Shown in pieces: positions 33,989 to 42,768 of a stretch of 64,000 nt of DNA. The DNA comes from Hymenobacter ruricola (GTDB lineage Bacteria > Bacteroidota > Bacteroidia > Cytophagales > Hymenobacteraceae). The notes beneath the pieces were generated by a model, which saw nothing but the letters and a program-made list of their open reading frames with translations, made no database searches and was not told the DNA's origin. The stretch lies in NCBI RefSeq assembly GCF_015694525.1, contig NZ_JADQDM010000006.1:248001-312000 (forward strand). Reading direction: 5' to 3'. The position numbers and the translations under genes are program-made. The stretch's first letter is position 1. Every line of letters begins with the position of its first letter.

Positions 33989-35524
33989 TTATTCGTGGAC
34001 AAGCTTCCAGGTTCCCGAAGCTTCCGCACCGCTCAAGTGCAGCAGGTAGAGGCCGGCGGGCTGCCCGGCCAGCGGCACGGCCACGGCGGTTTGGCCGGCC
34101 GGCACGGGCGCGCTCCACACGGTGCGGCCCAGCGCATCGGTCAGGCGCAACGTATGGCCGGCGCGGGCGGGCTGGGCCAGCGTGAGCGTGGCGCTTTCGG
34201 TAGCCGGGTTGGGGTGCAGCGCGGCAACAGCGGCACCTTGGGCAGCGCGGGTGGGCAGCAGGTTGACAAAAGCCAACGGGCTGCCACAGGTGGTCGTCGT
34301 TCCGTTGCGCGTGCGGCGATAGTAAGCCAAATAGGTTTCTCCCCTTAAATCGACGCCAAGGCCGAGCGAGGCAGAAAAATACGTCTGGGCAAAAAGGTCG
34401 ACAATGGGGCCAAATACTCCATTTCCATTTTGAGGACCAACACTAAAAAGTTGCTCGTAAGCCAGCAGTTGATTTCCACCGCAGCCGCTCCCTCCCGGCT
34501 GAAGCTGAACAATGCCTCGGCTCATGCTAACCGAGCCTGCGCCGCTTAGCCTGTATTCTCCCGTCAACATGGGCAAGTCAGGAAATTGGTTGGACCGGCC
34601 GGTTGTCAGGGAGAAAGCCCAGCGCCCGGTGCCAATGGAGGAGTAGGTAACGCCCGCGGGCGTGCCGCAACCGGGCGCCCCCGAGTTTTCATTTCGACTT
34701 TGCACCATATAGGTGTAGACAAGCGAATCATTCGTTTGCCTTCGGGTCAAAATTCGGCTCAATGACCGGGACCATGAGCAAGGCACCTGCATGACGATGC
34801 TTCCGTCGAAACGGTAGCCAAGCTCGTCGCCCGGTTGCAAATCAACCAAGCGCAACGGGCTATACAGGGTTTGGCTGAGCGGAGCGGGCAGTTGCGTGGC
34901 GACCCACTGCTGCGGGGTGCCGCTGAGCGCCAGCCACTGCGGGCCTTCCAACAGGCCAAAACGCCGGCTCAGGCGCACCACCGGCCCCGTGCTGAACGTG
35001 ATGGTGGCCACCGTATCCAACTGCCCATTCACCGTTTGCAAACCCCGACTGGTGAGGGTGGCGTTGAGGCCAAGCGAGGCATTGGCTACCCAGGAACTGG
35101 CTACGGCCGCTCTTGGACGCAGGCGCAGGGCCGTTCCGACTTGGGCTGTGCCTTCGGTTACGGTTTCCAGCGTGTACTCCCACGAGCCCGGCTGCCACAG
35201 CAACCGCTGGCCAAATAAATTATTCCGGCTTTTGCGAAAGCGAGAGGCATTCGAGTTGCCTGGAGTATGGCCAGAAACATCGCGCATTACCCGATTAAAA
35301 GCCCACACCGAATCGCCCGAAGCCGTCACGTAAGCAGAATCGAGCCGCAGGGTGTAAACGCCCAAGGTGGCGAAGTGGCCGCTGCTTGTTGCACCCGGAA
35401 CCTCATAGCTATAAATCAGCCCCGGCCGAAACGGACGCCACGCTTGTTGCGCGCGGGCACCCAAGCCGCAAAAAAGCAATAACGCGGCCAGCAGCGGCCG
35501 CCCCCAGTGGTAAGTGTGTTTCAT
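33989..35524 (-). CDS. T9SS type A sorting domain protein, paralogue 1
   Basis: A 511-residue secreted protein with a signal peptide ending GARA-Q, a central region of unknown fold (VDLQPGDELGYRFDG, YTYMVQSRNENSG) and a C-terminal type IX secretion domain of about 80 residues (LHPNPATESATLTL, LRLTDALGRTVW, PAGLYLLHL). The CTD directs export through the type IX system and cell-surface attachment. It is closely related to the next gene. No catalytic motif recognised in the body. Confidence 0.88.
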   Translation of the reverse strand: MKHTYHWGRPLLAALLLFCGLGARAQQAWRPFRPGLIYSYEVPGATSSGHFATLGVYTLRLDSAYVTASGDSVWAFNRVMRDVSGHTPGNSNASRFRKSRNNLFGQRLLWQPGSWEYTLETVTEGTAQVGTALRLRPRAAVASSWVANASLGLNATLTSRGLQTVNGQLDTVATITFSTGPVVRLSRRFGLLEGPQWLALSGTPQQWVATQLPAPLSQTLYSPLRLVDLQPGDELGYRFDGSIVMQVPCSWSRSLSRILTRRQTNDSLVYTYMVQSRNENSGAPGCGTPAGVTYSSIGTGRWAFSLTTGRSNQFPDLPMLTGEYRLSGAGSVSMSRGIVQLQPGGSGCGGNQLLAYEQLFSVGPQNGNGVFGPIVDLFAQTYFSASLGLGVDLRGETYLAYYRRTRNGTTTTCGSPLAFVNLLPTRAAQGAAVAALHPNPATESATLTLAQPARAGHTLRLTDALGRTVWSAPVPAGQTAVAVPLAGQPAGLYLLHLSGAEASGTWKLVHE

Positions 35525-35586
35525 AGCAAAGTAAAATGGGTTAAAACAAGCTGCTTGACAGAAAACACGAGCTAGGCCAATTCAGC

Positions 35587-37125
35587 TTATTCGTGCATGA
35601 GCTTCCAGGTAGCCGACGCGTCGGGCCAGTTGAGGTGCATCAAGTACAGGCCGGCGGGCTGCCCAGCCAGCGGCACGGGCACGGTCGTTTGCCCGGCTGG
35701 CACGGGCGTGCTCCACACGGTGCGGCCCAGCGCATCGGTCAGGCGCAGCATGTGGCCGGCGCGGGCGGGCTGGGCCAGCGTGAGCGTGGCGCTTTCGGTG
35801 GCCGGGTTGGGCGCCAGCGTGGCCAGGGTGGCGGCCTGGGCGGCGCGCGTGGGCAGTAGCGTGGCGAAGCCTTGGGGAGAGCCACAGACTTGGACGGTTC
35901 CGTTCCTCAGTTTCCGGGAATAAACCTGACCATTCCAAAACTCTATCGTGGTGGCGAGGCCGGGAGCGAAACCATATTGCCAGGCCGCGTAATCAAGGCC
36001 AGGTCCGTAAACGGGCACGGCATTAGACGGCGATTGGATTTGCGGGTAGTACGGCGTGTAATTAATGCGTTCTGTGAGGGAACCACAACTGCTGACGCTG
36101 GCAATGGGCATGCCGACCAGTAAGTAAGGGGTTGAACTCGCGCCCGCCACGTATTCTCCGGTTAGCAGGCGCAAGGCTCCTAACTGCAGCATTGGGCCCG
36201 ACGGTTGCCAACGGTTGCCCGCGCGTGCCACCGCCCACCGACTCACGGTAACGGGGGAATAGGTAACCTGAGCAGGGGCCGAACAGGGGCCGGCAAAGCC
36301 GAAGCTTTCGTTGCGGCCCTGCATTTGGTAAGTGATAATCAAACTATCCGCCGTGAGCCGACGCGCTAATACGCGGCGCAGCATTTTGTTGTCGAAGCAG
36401 CGAATGGGCGTCATGCCAATATCGATTTCTTCGTAGCCAAACTCATCGCCGGGCTGCACGTCGAAAAAACGCAATGGGTTGTAGAGCGACTGTTCGAAAC
36501 GGGCTGGGAGTAGGGCTGTTTCCAAGGCGCTTCCGGCTGCCCCACCCAGCCACTGAGGGCCGTTGAGCAGCCCGTTGAGCCGGCTCAGGCGCAGTGTGGT
36601 GGTGACCCCGGCGGCATTGATGTTGATAACCGCCACAGAGTCCTGCACCCCCGCCGCGATGGTTTGCCAGCTACGGCTCACCAGGGTAGCCGTTCGCAGG
36701 GGTAGCGTGCTGGCGTTCCAGGTGCTGCCCACGGCTGCCCGTGGGAACAGTTCCAGGCTGACGGCGGCTTGCACGTTGGGTTGAGCCAAGGCTTCCAAAG
36801 TGTAGCCGGCCTGTCCGGGTCGCCAGCGCATGAGTGCGCCAAACAGGTTATTGCGGCTTTTCACGGAGCCTCCGGAAGGGGTAATGCCCGAGGATGAGCG
36901 TAGCCGCCGGTTGAAAGTGTACACGGAATCGCCAGTGGCGGTGGCGTACGCCGAGTCGACGCGAAGCGTATAGGTGAGGTTAGCATTTAAGCCCGAAACC
37001 TCTCTGTAAGCGTAAATCAACCCTGGCCGAAACGGACGCCACGGCTGCTGCGCCGATGCGCTCAACCCCATAAAAACTAACGACGCGGCCAGCAGCGGCT
37101 GCAGTAAATGGTAGGCGTGTTTCAT
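35587..37125 (-). CDS. T9SS type A sorting domain protein, paralogue 2
   Basis: A 512-residue paralogue of the downstream gene: signal peptide MKHAYHLLQPLLAASLVFMG...SASA-Q, then the shared WRPFRPGLIYAYRE start, FFDVQPGDEFGYEE and the same T9SS CTD. The DNA of the CTD region is almost identical to that of paralogue 1 over about 100 bp while the bodies differ more, suggesting recombination. Start at ATG 37125, not the upstream in-frame codon at 37218, since only this gives a signal peptide. Confidence 0.88.
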   Translation of the reverse strand: MKHAYHLLQPLLAASLVFMGLSASAQQPWRPFRPGLIYAYREVSGLNANLTYTLRVDSAYATATGDSVYTFNRRLRSSSGITPSGGSVKSRNNLFGALMRWRPGQAGYTLEALAQPNVQAAVSLELFPRAAVGSTWNASTLPLRTATLVSRSWQTIAAGVQDSVAVININAAGVTTTLRLSRLNGLLNGPQWLGGAAGSALETALLPARFEQSLYNPLRFFDVQPGDEFGYEEIDIGMTPIRCFDNKMLRRVLARRLTADSLIITYQMQGRNESFGFAGPCSAPAQVTYSPVTVSRWAVARAGNRWQPSGPMLQLGALRLLTGEYVAGASSTPYLLVGMPIASVSSCGSLTERINYTPYYPQIQSPSNAVPVYGPGLDYAAWQYGFAPGLATTIEFWNGQVYSRKLRNGTVQVCGSPQGFATLLPTRAAQAATLATLAPNPATESATLTLAQPARAGHMLRLTDALGRTVWSTPVPAGQTTVPVPLAGQPAGLYLMHLNWPDASATWKLMHE

Positions 37126-37205
37126 GCAGGAGCAGCTGGATGTGGAAGACCGTCGTAAGGTACGGCTTCTGACCACTTTACCAAGCGCCGGCCCGGCTAA
37201 ACGCA

Positions 37206-37237
37206 AGAAGCCCCGCACGGTTCCGAGCGGGGCTTCT
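37206..37237 (-). terminator. Terminator of rpsT
   Basis: An 11-bp stem AGAAGCCCCGC/GCGGGGCTTCT with an inner CGG-CCG pairing, about 65 nt beyond the rpsT stop. Confidence 0.75.
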
Positions 37238-37299
37238 GTGATGAGCGCGAGACCAGACCTTGGGGCGGCGCAGTCTGGCCTCGCTAAACTCGTCTCGCA

Positions 37300-37551
37300 C
37301 TAAAGCGCGTTGACGAGCTTTGTCAGCTTGCTTTTGTTGTTAGCAGCTTTGTTTTTGTGGATGATGTTCTTTTTGGCCAAACGGTCCAGCATCGACGTCA
37401 CCTTTTTCAGCAGCTCCTGAGCAGCCGTTTTGTCGGTCGTCGTGCGCAGCTTTTTGATGGCCGTGCGGGTGGATTTGTGCTGGTAACGGTTCAACACGCG
37501 CTTGGCTTCGTTGCTGCGGATGCGTTTGAGGGCCGACTTATGGTTTGCCAT
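37300..37551 (-). CDS. rpsT: 30S ribosomal protein S20
   Basis: An 83-residue, very basic protein beginning MANHKSALKRIRSNEAKRVLN, with HKSTRTAIKKLR and NIIHKNKAANNKSKL, typical S20. It binds 16S rRNA early in 30S assembly. Start at ATG 37551. The longer frame to 37659 would run through the promoter and is rejected. Confidence 0.97.
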   Translation of the reverse strand: MANHKSALKRIRSNEAKRVLNRYQHKSTRTAIKKLRTTTDKTAAQELLKKVTSMLDRLAKKNIIHKNKAANNKSKLTKLVNAL

Positions 37552-37601
37552 GAGCAGGAAATATATAGGAGCGTTATGCTTGAGTTCTGTGTTTGGGAGG
37601 G

Positions 37602-37632
37602 CAAAGGTACGAAGCCGCCTGACAATTTCAAA
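37602..37632 (-). promoter_or_regulatory. Consensus Bacteroidota promoter of rpsT
   Basis: On the minus strand: TTTG, 19 nt, TACCTTTG. This is a full match to the -33/-7 consensus of the main sigma factor of Bacteroidota, about 50 nt upstream of the rpsT ATG. It is the clearest promoter in the window. Confidence 0.85.
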
Positions 37633-37864
37633 CGATGCCGCCAAAAATATTGAGGCCAAGCCTTTTCAGGTCCCGTAGCGCGGCTGCGGCGCCCAGCGCA
37701 GCCGGAATCAGCACGCCGCCGGAAGTGCTTCAACTCTACCCCAGTATTCATCGCCTACTCATTTTGCGGCGCTAAATTGGTATGCATGCCGATTAAGTGC
37801 GAACTTTACCTGCTATCCCATTCCGACCCGCGCGCCGCTCATCCACGCTAATTTATCCCGCGCC

Positions 37865-38845
37865 ATGCCCCTTGTTGCCCAATCCCGCTATCAGCCGCCA
37901 TTCTACCAGTTCAATGGCCACCTGCAAACCATCGTGCCCAGCCTGTGGCGCACTGTGTCCGGCGTGGCCTACCAACGCGAGCGCCTGGAGCTGCCCGACG
38001 GCGACTTCCTGAACCTGGACTGGAGCCGCCTGCCCGAAATGCGCCCCACCAACGGCCTCGCCATCGTTTCGCACGGCCTCGAAGGCGACGCCTCCCGGCC
38101 CTACGTGCGCGGCATGGTGCGCGCCCTCAACCGCGCCGGCCTCGACGCCCTGGCCTGGAACTACCGCAGTTGCGGCGGCGAGATGAACCGCCTGCTCCGC
38201 TCCTACCACCTCGGCGACACGGAAGATTTGGACGCGGTGCTGCGCCACGCGTTGGCCACCGGCCGCTACCGGCGGGCCTACCTGCTGGGTTTCAGCGCGG
38301 GCGGCAACGTGACGCTGAAATACCTGGGCGAAAACGCTGGCCGCGTGCCGGCGGAGGTGAAGCGGGCCGCTGTATTCTCGGTGCCGACCGATTTGCGGGC
38401 CAGCTCGGAGCACATTGGCCGGCCTCAGAACCAAGTGTACATGCGGCGCTTTCTGAAGTCGCTGCGCCAAAAAATTCGCGACAAGGCGGCCCTGCTACCC
38501 GGAGAAATTGACCTGGAAGGGCTGGAAGCACTGCGCAATTTTCCGCAGTTCGACGACAAATACACGGCGCCCATGCACGGCTTTGACTCGGCCGATGCCT
38601 ATTACCAGCACGCCAGTTCCGGGCGCTACCTGAGCGGCATCCGGGTGCCCACGCTGCTGGTGAACGCGCAAAACGACCCGTTTCTGCCGGCCTCGTGCTT
38701 TCCGCGGGACGTGGCCGCGCAGTCGCCGTTCGTGTTTCTGGAAACGCCGCCGAACGGCGGGCACGTGGGTTTCGCCGAAAGCAATGGCGAATATTATTCG
38801 GAGCGGCGCGCGGTGGAGTTTCTCACGGCCGAAGTGCCGGCGTAG
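37865..38845 (+). CDS. YheT family alpha/beta hydrolase
   Basis: A 326-residue alpha/beta hydrolase of the YheT/ABHD1-3 type. N-terminus FNGHLQTIVPSLWR and GDFLNLDW are family hallmarks. The nucleophile elbow is LGFSAGGNVTLKYLGE, the Asp is in NAQNDPFLP and the His in NGGHVGF. GLEGDASRPYVRGM follows the first strands. Family members act on lipid or ester substrates; the natural substrate is unknown. Cytoplasmic. Confidence 0.93.
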   Translation: MPLVAQSRYQPPFYQFNGHLQTIVPSLWRTVSGVAYQRERLELPDGDFLNLDWSRLPEMRPTNGLAIVSHGLEGDASRPYVRGMVRALNRAGLDALAWNYRSCGGEMNRLLRSYHLGDTEDLDAVLRHALATGRYRRAYLLGFSAGGNVTLKYLGENAGRVPAEVKRAAVFSVPTDLRASSEHIGRPQNQVYMRRFLKSLRQKIRDKAALLPGEIDLEGLEALRNFPQFDDKYTAPMHGFDSADAYYQHASSGRYLSGIRVPTLLVNAQNDPFLPASCFPRDVAAQSPFVFLETPPNGGHVGFAESNGEYYSERRAVEFLTAEVPA

Positions 38846-38856
38846 ACCAAAAAACG

Positions 38857-38947
38857 CCTGTCATCCTGAGCGTAGCGAAGGACCTTCTCGCGTTTGAATA
38901 AGTCGTTCAGGCGTGAGAAGGTCCTTCGCTACGCTCAGGATGACAGG
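38857..38947. repeat. REP-like palindrome, family B copy 1
   Basis: 33-nt arms 38857-38889 and 38915-38947, perfect inverted repeats with the core GTCATCCTGAGCGTAGCGAA. It lies between the convergent YheT-hydrolase and rsmG genes and may also act as a terminator. Confidence 0.95.
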
Positions 38948-38956
38948 TAATACTTT

Positions 38957-39574
38957 CTACTTGGCGGCCACGAAAACCACCTTCTTCGTTTCAAAGAACT
39001 CCTCTCCAAAAAAGTCGCTCAAATCGGTCACTTTGACTTTGAGGCCAGATTCGGCAATTTCTTCGGTCAGGTCGCCGCCTTTTAGATAATAGAGGCCCGA
39101 GCCGGGTACGCCCTGCGGCTTGAAGCGGTGCGCAATCCAGGGATGGAAGGTGGCGAGGCGCGCCACGGCCCGGCTCACCACGTAGTCGTACTTGGTGCGC
39201 AGCTGCTCGGCGCGGGTTTGCTCGGCCGTCACGTTGCTGAGGCCCAGGGCGGCGGCCATGAACTGCACGGCCCGGATTTTTTTGCCGATGCTGTCGACCA
39301 GATGGAAGTGTACTTCCGGGAACATGATGGCCAGCGGCAGGCCGGGCAGGCCGCCGCCGGTGCCCACGTCGAGCACGGCGCTGCCTTTGAGAAACTGGAC
39401 GACCTTGGCAATGCCCAGCGAGTGCAGCACGTGCCGCTCCACGAAGTTGTCCATGTCGGTGCGCGACACCAAGTTGATGGCTTCGTTGGTGGCCCGGAAT
39501 TCGGTTTCGAGCTGCCGAAACAGCCGGAGCTGCTGCGGGGTGAGCGCGGGGAAATAATGCGGCAAAAGGTCCAT
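38957..39574 (-). CDS. rsmG: 16S rRNA (guanine527-N7)-methyltransferase
   Basis: A 205-residue SAM-dependent methyltransferase. The SAM-binding motif VLDVGTGGG is at residues 67-75, preceded by NLVSRTDMDNFVERHVLHSLG and followed by FHLVDSIGKKIRAVQFMA and YDYVVSRAVARLATF, all characteristic of RsmG/GidB. It methylates G527 of 16S rRNA. Start at ATG 39574 (MDLLPHYFP). The longer frame from 39622 is translated from the repeat and is rejected. Confidence 0.97.
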   Translation of the reverse strand: MDLLPHYFPALTPQQLRLFRQLETEFRATNEAINLVSRTDMDNFVERHVLHSLGIAKVVQFLKGSAVLDVGTGGGLPGLPLAIMFPEVHFHLVDSIGKKIRAVQFMAAALGLSNVTAEQTRAEQLRTKYDYVVSRAVARLATFHPWIAHRFKPQGVPGSGLYYLKGGDLTEEIAESGLKVKVTDLSDFFGEEFFETKKVVFVAAK

Positions 39575-39590
39575 GGGCACAAAGCTAGTG

Positions 39591-39675
39591 GTCATCCTGA
39601 ACGCAGTGAAGGACCTTACCACGCCAGACCAATTGGTTCCGGCGTAATAAGGTCCTTCACGGCGTTCAGGATGAC
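39591..39675. repeat. REP-like palindrome, family B copy 2
   Basis: 35-nt arms 39591-39625 and 39641-39675 with three mismatches; core GTCATCCTGAACGCAGTGAA. It lies between the sigma-factor gene and rsmG. Confidence 0.9.
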
Positions 39676-39684
39676 AAAAGGAAA

Positions 39685-40308
39685 TTAAATAATCTGCTTG
39701 GTGTGCTTCACCATGTCATAGAGCAGCTCGCGGGCGCGGTGCAGCTGGGCTTTCACGGTGCCGAGCGGCGCTTTGAGCTCGGTGGCAATTTCTTCGTAGC
39801 TGAGCTCGTCGAAATAGCGCAGGCTCACGAGGCGCTGGTATTTATCGGGCAGGCGCGACACGACGTGGCGCATGATTTCGATTTTCTGGTTGCGCACGGC
39901 GTGCTCGGCCGGGTTCAGGTCGTTGTCGCGGAAATCGATGGTGATTTCGTCGCCGTTATCCACCTTAATGGCCGAGTCAATCGACATGGTTTTGATTTTA
40001 TTCTTGCGAATAAAGTCGATGCAGTTGTTGGTGGCGATGCGGAACAGCCAGGTGCTGAACGCATACTCCGGGTTGAACTTGTGCAGGTTGCGGAAAGCCT
40101 TGGCAAAGGCTTCGATGGTAAGGTCCTCGGCATCGTCCTGGTTGCGCACCATCTTGAGCACCACGTGGTAAACGGGCTTTTTGTAGATGTGCATCAATTC
40201 GGCGTAGGCCTTTTCGTCGCCGTTGTCCACGGCCGCCCGAATCAGTTTGAAGTCGTGCTTGGCTTTGGCGGAAAACTGCTTTTGAATATCTTGATTGTTT
40301 ACTTCCAT
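39685..40308 (-). CDS. ECF-type RNA polymerase sigma factor
   Basis: A 207-residue sigma factor: region 2 (DAEDLTIEAFAKAFRNLHKF, YAFSTWLFRIATNNCIDFIRK) and region 4 (LPDKYQRLVSLRYFDELSYEEIATELKAPLGTVKAQLHRARELLYDM). The linker IDSAIKVDNGDEITIDFRDND is typical of the Bacteroidota RpoE-like group. Start at ATG 40308, which overlaps the end of the glycosyltransferase gene by 10 nt, so the two are translated from one mRNA. No anti-sigma gene is adjacent. Confidence 0.95.
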   Translation of the reverse strand: MEVNNQDIQKQFSAKAKHDFKLIRAAVDNGDEKAYAELMHIYKKPVYHVVLKMVRNQDDAEDLTIEAFAKAFRNLHKFNPEYAFSTWLFRIATNNCIDFIRKNKIKTMSIDSAIKVDNGDEITIDFRDNDLNPAEHAVRNQKIEIMRHVVSRLPDKYQRLVSLRYFDELSYEEIATELKAPLGTVKAQLHRARELLYDMVKHTKQII

Positions 40309-41444
40309 CGAAGGGTGCGGTTGAGGAATAGCGAGATTCCCAGGGCCAGGTATTGGAAAAAATAAACCACGTCGAGCACGGGTAGCAACCCGACGATTAC
40401 GGGCTGGCCAAGGCGGCGACTGAGACGGGCATACACGCCGCTCACAAACAAAGTTCGGAGAACGTATACCACCGCCAAAGGTACCCAATTGTTTGAAGAA
40501 AATGCTAGCCCGGCCGTGACGAAGTAGGACAACAAGTTCGCCAGCACGAACGTGCCCACCCGAAACCTATCGGCCAGCCGATAGGCCCGCCCGGCCGACA
40601 AGTGCCGACGCTTCTGGTGCCACCACGCGCGCCAGGTGGGCGCGGGTTCGCTCAGGGTGTGGGCGCCGGGGTCGGCCACTACGGTCACGCGCTGGCCGTA
40701 GCGCACGGCGTCCTGCACCAGCAGGTCGTCGTCGCCGGAAAGCAGGCGCATGTGCGAGGCGTAGCCCTTGGTGGCGTTGAAGCAGGCCCGCGTGTAGGCC
40801 AAGTTGCGGCCCACGCCCATGTAGGGCCAGCCGCGCCAGGCAAAGCTGAGGTACTGCGCCGCCGTGAGTAGCGTTTCGTAACGGACGAGGTGGTTGAGGA
40901 AGCCGGGCGCCTCGGCGTAGGCTGAGAAGCCGAGCACTACGTCGGCCCCGCCGCCGTGCGCGAAGCCGCGCTGCATGAGGCGCAGCCACTGGTTGGTGGC
41001 CGGAATGCAGTCGGCGTCGGTGAAGAGCAGCCGGGCGTAGCGCGTGGTTTTGACGCCGAGAGTAAGGGCGTATTTTTTGGGCGCGAAGCCGCGCGGCGTG
41101 CGCGCCACGCTTACGAGGCGTACTTTCTCGTGATAATACTGCGTGAGTTGCTGGGCGTATAAGTAGGTGTCGTCGTCGCTGCGGTCGTCGATGAGGACGA
41201 TTTCGAAGCCGGCGGGGTAGTCCTGTTGGAGCAAGAGCGGCAGCAGGCGGCGCAGGTTGTCGAGCTCGTTGTGGGCGCAGACGACGATGGAAACCGGTTC
41301 GGAATCGGGGCCCGGCTCGTTGGCCGGGGCTTCGGCCGGACGCTGGGCGAAAGGCCAGAAGAAATACGCGGCGTAGAACAGCTGCACCACTACGCACGCC
41401 ACGAGCAGCCAGAAAAACGGGGAAGTGGGAACGGGTATCAGCAA
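40299..41444 (-). CDS. Membrane glycosyltransferase family 2
   Basis: A 381-residue protein with an N-terminal TM helix (FFWLLVACVVVQLFYAAYFFWP), a GT-A domain (VSIVVCAHNEL, IVLIDDRSDDDT, LLFTDADCIPATNQW with the DxD, and later LSGDDDLLVQDAV, WWHQKRRHL) and two or three C-terminal TM helices. It probably transfers a nucleotide sugar to a lipid or polysaccharide acceptor at the inner membrane. Only a TTG start is available at 41444, close behind a TACTTTTG promoter element. Overlaps the sigma-factor gene. Confidence 0.9.
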   Translation of the reverse strand: MLIPVPTSPFFWLLVACVVVQLFYAAYFFWPFAQRPAEAPANEPGPDSEPVSIVVCAHNELDNLRRLLPLLLQQDYPAGFEIVLIDDRSDDDTYLYAQQLTQYYHEKVRLVSVARTPRGFAPKKYALTLGVKTTRYARLLFTDADCIPATNQWLRLMQRGFAHGGGADVVLGFSAYAEAPGFLNHLVRYETLLTAAQYLSFAWRGWPYMGVGRNLAYTRACFNATKGYASHMRLLSGDDDLLVQDAVRYGQRVTVVADPGAHTLSEPAPTWRAWWHQKRRHLSAGRAYRLADRFRVGTFVLANLLSYFVTAGLAFSSNNWVPLAVVYVLRTLFVSGVYARLSRRLGQPVIVGLLPVLDVVYFFQYLALGISLFLNRTLRWK

Positions 41445-41469
41445 CGGGACTACGGCGTGAAGGGGCCGG

Positions 41470-41477
41470 CAAAAGTA
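41470..41477 (-). promoter_or_regulatory. TAnnTTTG element for the glycosyltransferase-sigma unit
   Basis: Minus-strand TACTTTTG, 26 nt upstream of the TTG start. It is divergent from the plus-strand element at 41499. Confidence 0.5.
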
Positions 41478-41498
41478 CGGGACGCCGGGCGGCCGGGA

Positions 41499-41506
41499 TA
41501 TCTTTG
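41499..41506 (+). promoter_or_regulatory. TAnnTTTG element upstream of tgt
   Basis: TATCTTTG on the plus strand. The tgt ATG is 125 nt away, so the family D palindrome would be part of the tgt leader. Confidence 0.45.
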
Positions 41507-41522
41507 CGGAAAGTAGCGCGAT

Positions 41523-41611
41523 AGTAGCGCGGACGTTGTAGTCCGCGTCTCCGGCGGATACCCGAACGCCCCGAACGGCACGGGGCCGCGGACTGCAACG
41601 TCCGCGCTACT
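41523..41611. repeat. REP-like palindrome, family D
   Basis: 25-nt arms AGTAGCGCGGACGTTG... (41523-41547) and its inverted copy (41587-41611) with one mismatch and a 39-nt spacer. A partial extra AGTAGCGCG precedes it at 41512-41520. It lies between divergent promoters and tgt. Confidence 0.9.
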
Positions 41612-41630
41612 GTGCTACGCCTTCTCCCGA

Positions 41631-42761
41631 ATGACTTTTGACCTTCTCGCCCAGGACCCCGCCACCAAAGCCCGCGCCGGCCGCCTCCAAACGGCCCACG
41701 GCGCCATCGAAACGCCCATTTTTATGCCCGTGGGCACGGCCGGCACCGTGAAAGCGGTGTCGCAAAGCACGCTCAAGGAAGACATCAACGCCCAGATTAT
41801 TCTCGGCAACACTTACCACCTCTACCTGCGGCCGGGGCTGGAGGTGCTGCGCGCGGCCGGTGGCCTGCACAAGTTCAACGGCTGGGACCGTCCCATTCTG
41901 ACGGACTCCGGCGGCTACCAGGTGTATTCGCTGAGCAACACGCGTAAAATCAAGGAAGAGGGCGTGAAATTCCGTTCACACGTGGACGGCAGCCAGCATT
42001 TGTTCTCGCCCGAGGGCGTGATGGACATTCAGCGCGTCATCGGGGCCGACATCATGATGGCGTTTGACGAGTGCACGCCCTGGCCCTGCGAATACGACTA
42101 CGCCGCCCGCTCCCTCGACATGACGCACCGCTGGCTCCGGCGCTGCATCCAGCGTTTCGACAGCACCGAAGGCCTCTACGGCTACGAGCAGGCGCTTTTC
42201 CCCATCGTGCAGGGCAGCACGTTCAAGGATTTGCGCATCAAGTCGGCCGAATTCATCGCGGCGCAGGGACGCGCGGGCAACGCCATTGGCGGGCTGAGCG
42301 TGGGCGAACCGGCCGAGCTGATGTACGAGATGACCGAGCTGGTGTGCGACATTCTGCCCAAGGACAAGCCGCGCTACCTGATGGGCGTGGGCACGCCGGC
42401 CAACATCCTGGAAAACATTGCGCTGGGCGTGGACATGTTCGACTGCGTGATGCCGACCCGCAACGCCCGCAACGGCATGCTGTTCACCACGCAGGGCATC
42501 GTGAACATCACCAACAAGAAGTGGGAAACCGACTTCTCGCCCCTCGACCCCGAACTGGGCGGGCACGCCAGCACGTTCTACTCGCGCTCCTACGTGCGCC
42601 ACCTGTTTCAGTGCAAGGAAATGCTGGGCCCGCAGATTGCCTCGGCCCACAACCTGGCCTTTTACCTGTGGCTGGTGAAGGAAGCCCGCAAGGAAATCCT
42701 CGCCGGCACGTTTGGGCCCTGGAAAGACCGCATGGTGAAGCAGGTGATGACACGGCTGTAG
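41631..42761 (+). CDS. tgt: Queuine tRNA-ribosyltransferase (tRNA-guanine transglycosylase)
   Basis: A 376-residue TIM-barrel enzyme that swaps G34 for a queuine precursor in tRNAs with GUN anticodons. Seen: GTVKAVSQSTLKE, NTYHLYLRPG, the catalytic/binding DSGGYQVYSLS, MMAFDECTPWP, NAIGGLSVGEP, MGVGTPANILENIALGVDMFDCVMPTRNARNG. The usual C-x-C-x2-C zinc site near the C-terminus is absent: the equivalent stretch reads LGGHASTFYSRSYVRHLF. This appears to be typical of Bacteroidota Tgt, so activity is still likely. Confidence 0.97.
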   Translation: MTFDLLAQDPATKARAGRLQTAHGAIETPIFMPVGTAGTVKAVSQSTLKEDINAQIILGNTYHLYLRPGLEVLRAAGGLHKFNGWDRPILTDSGGYQVYSLSNTRKIKEEGVKFRSHVDGSQHLFSPEGVMDIQRVIGADIMMAFDECTPWPCEYDYAARSLDMTHRWLRRCIQRFDSTEGLYGYEQALFPIVQGSTFKDLRIKSAEFIAAQGRAGNAIGGLSVGEPAELMYEMTELVCDILPKDKPRYLMGVGTPANILENIALGVDMFDCVMPTRNARNGMLFTTQGIVNITNKKWETDFSPLDPELGGHASTFYSRSYVRHLFQCKEMLGPQIASAHNLAFYLWLVKEARKEILAGTFGPWKDRMVKQVMTRL

Positions 42762-42768
42762 CCAGCTT

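Noticed and set aside
32433..34118. 561-codon minus-strand ORF opposite pyk
   Set aside because: Shadow of pyruvate kinase; it even runs through the palindromic terminator.
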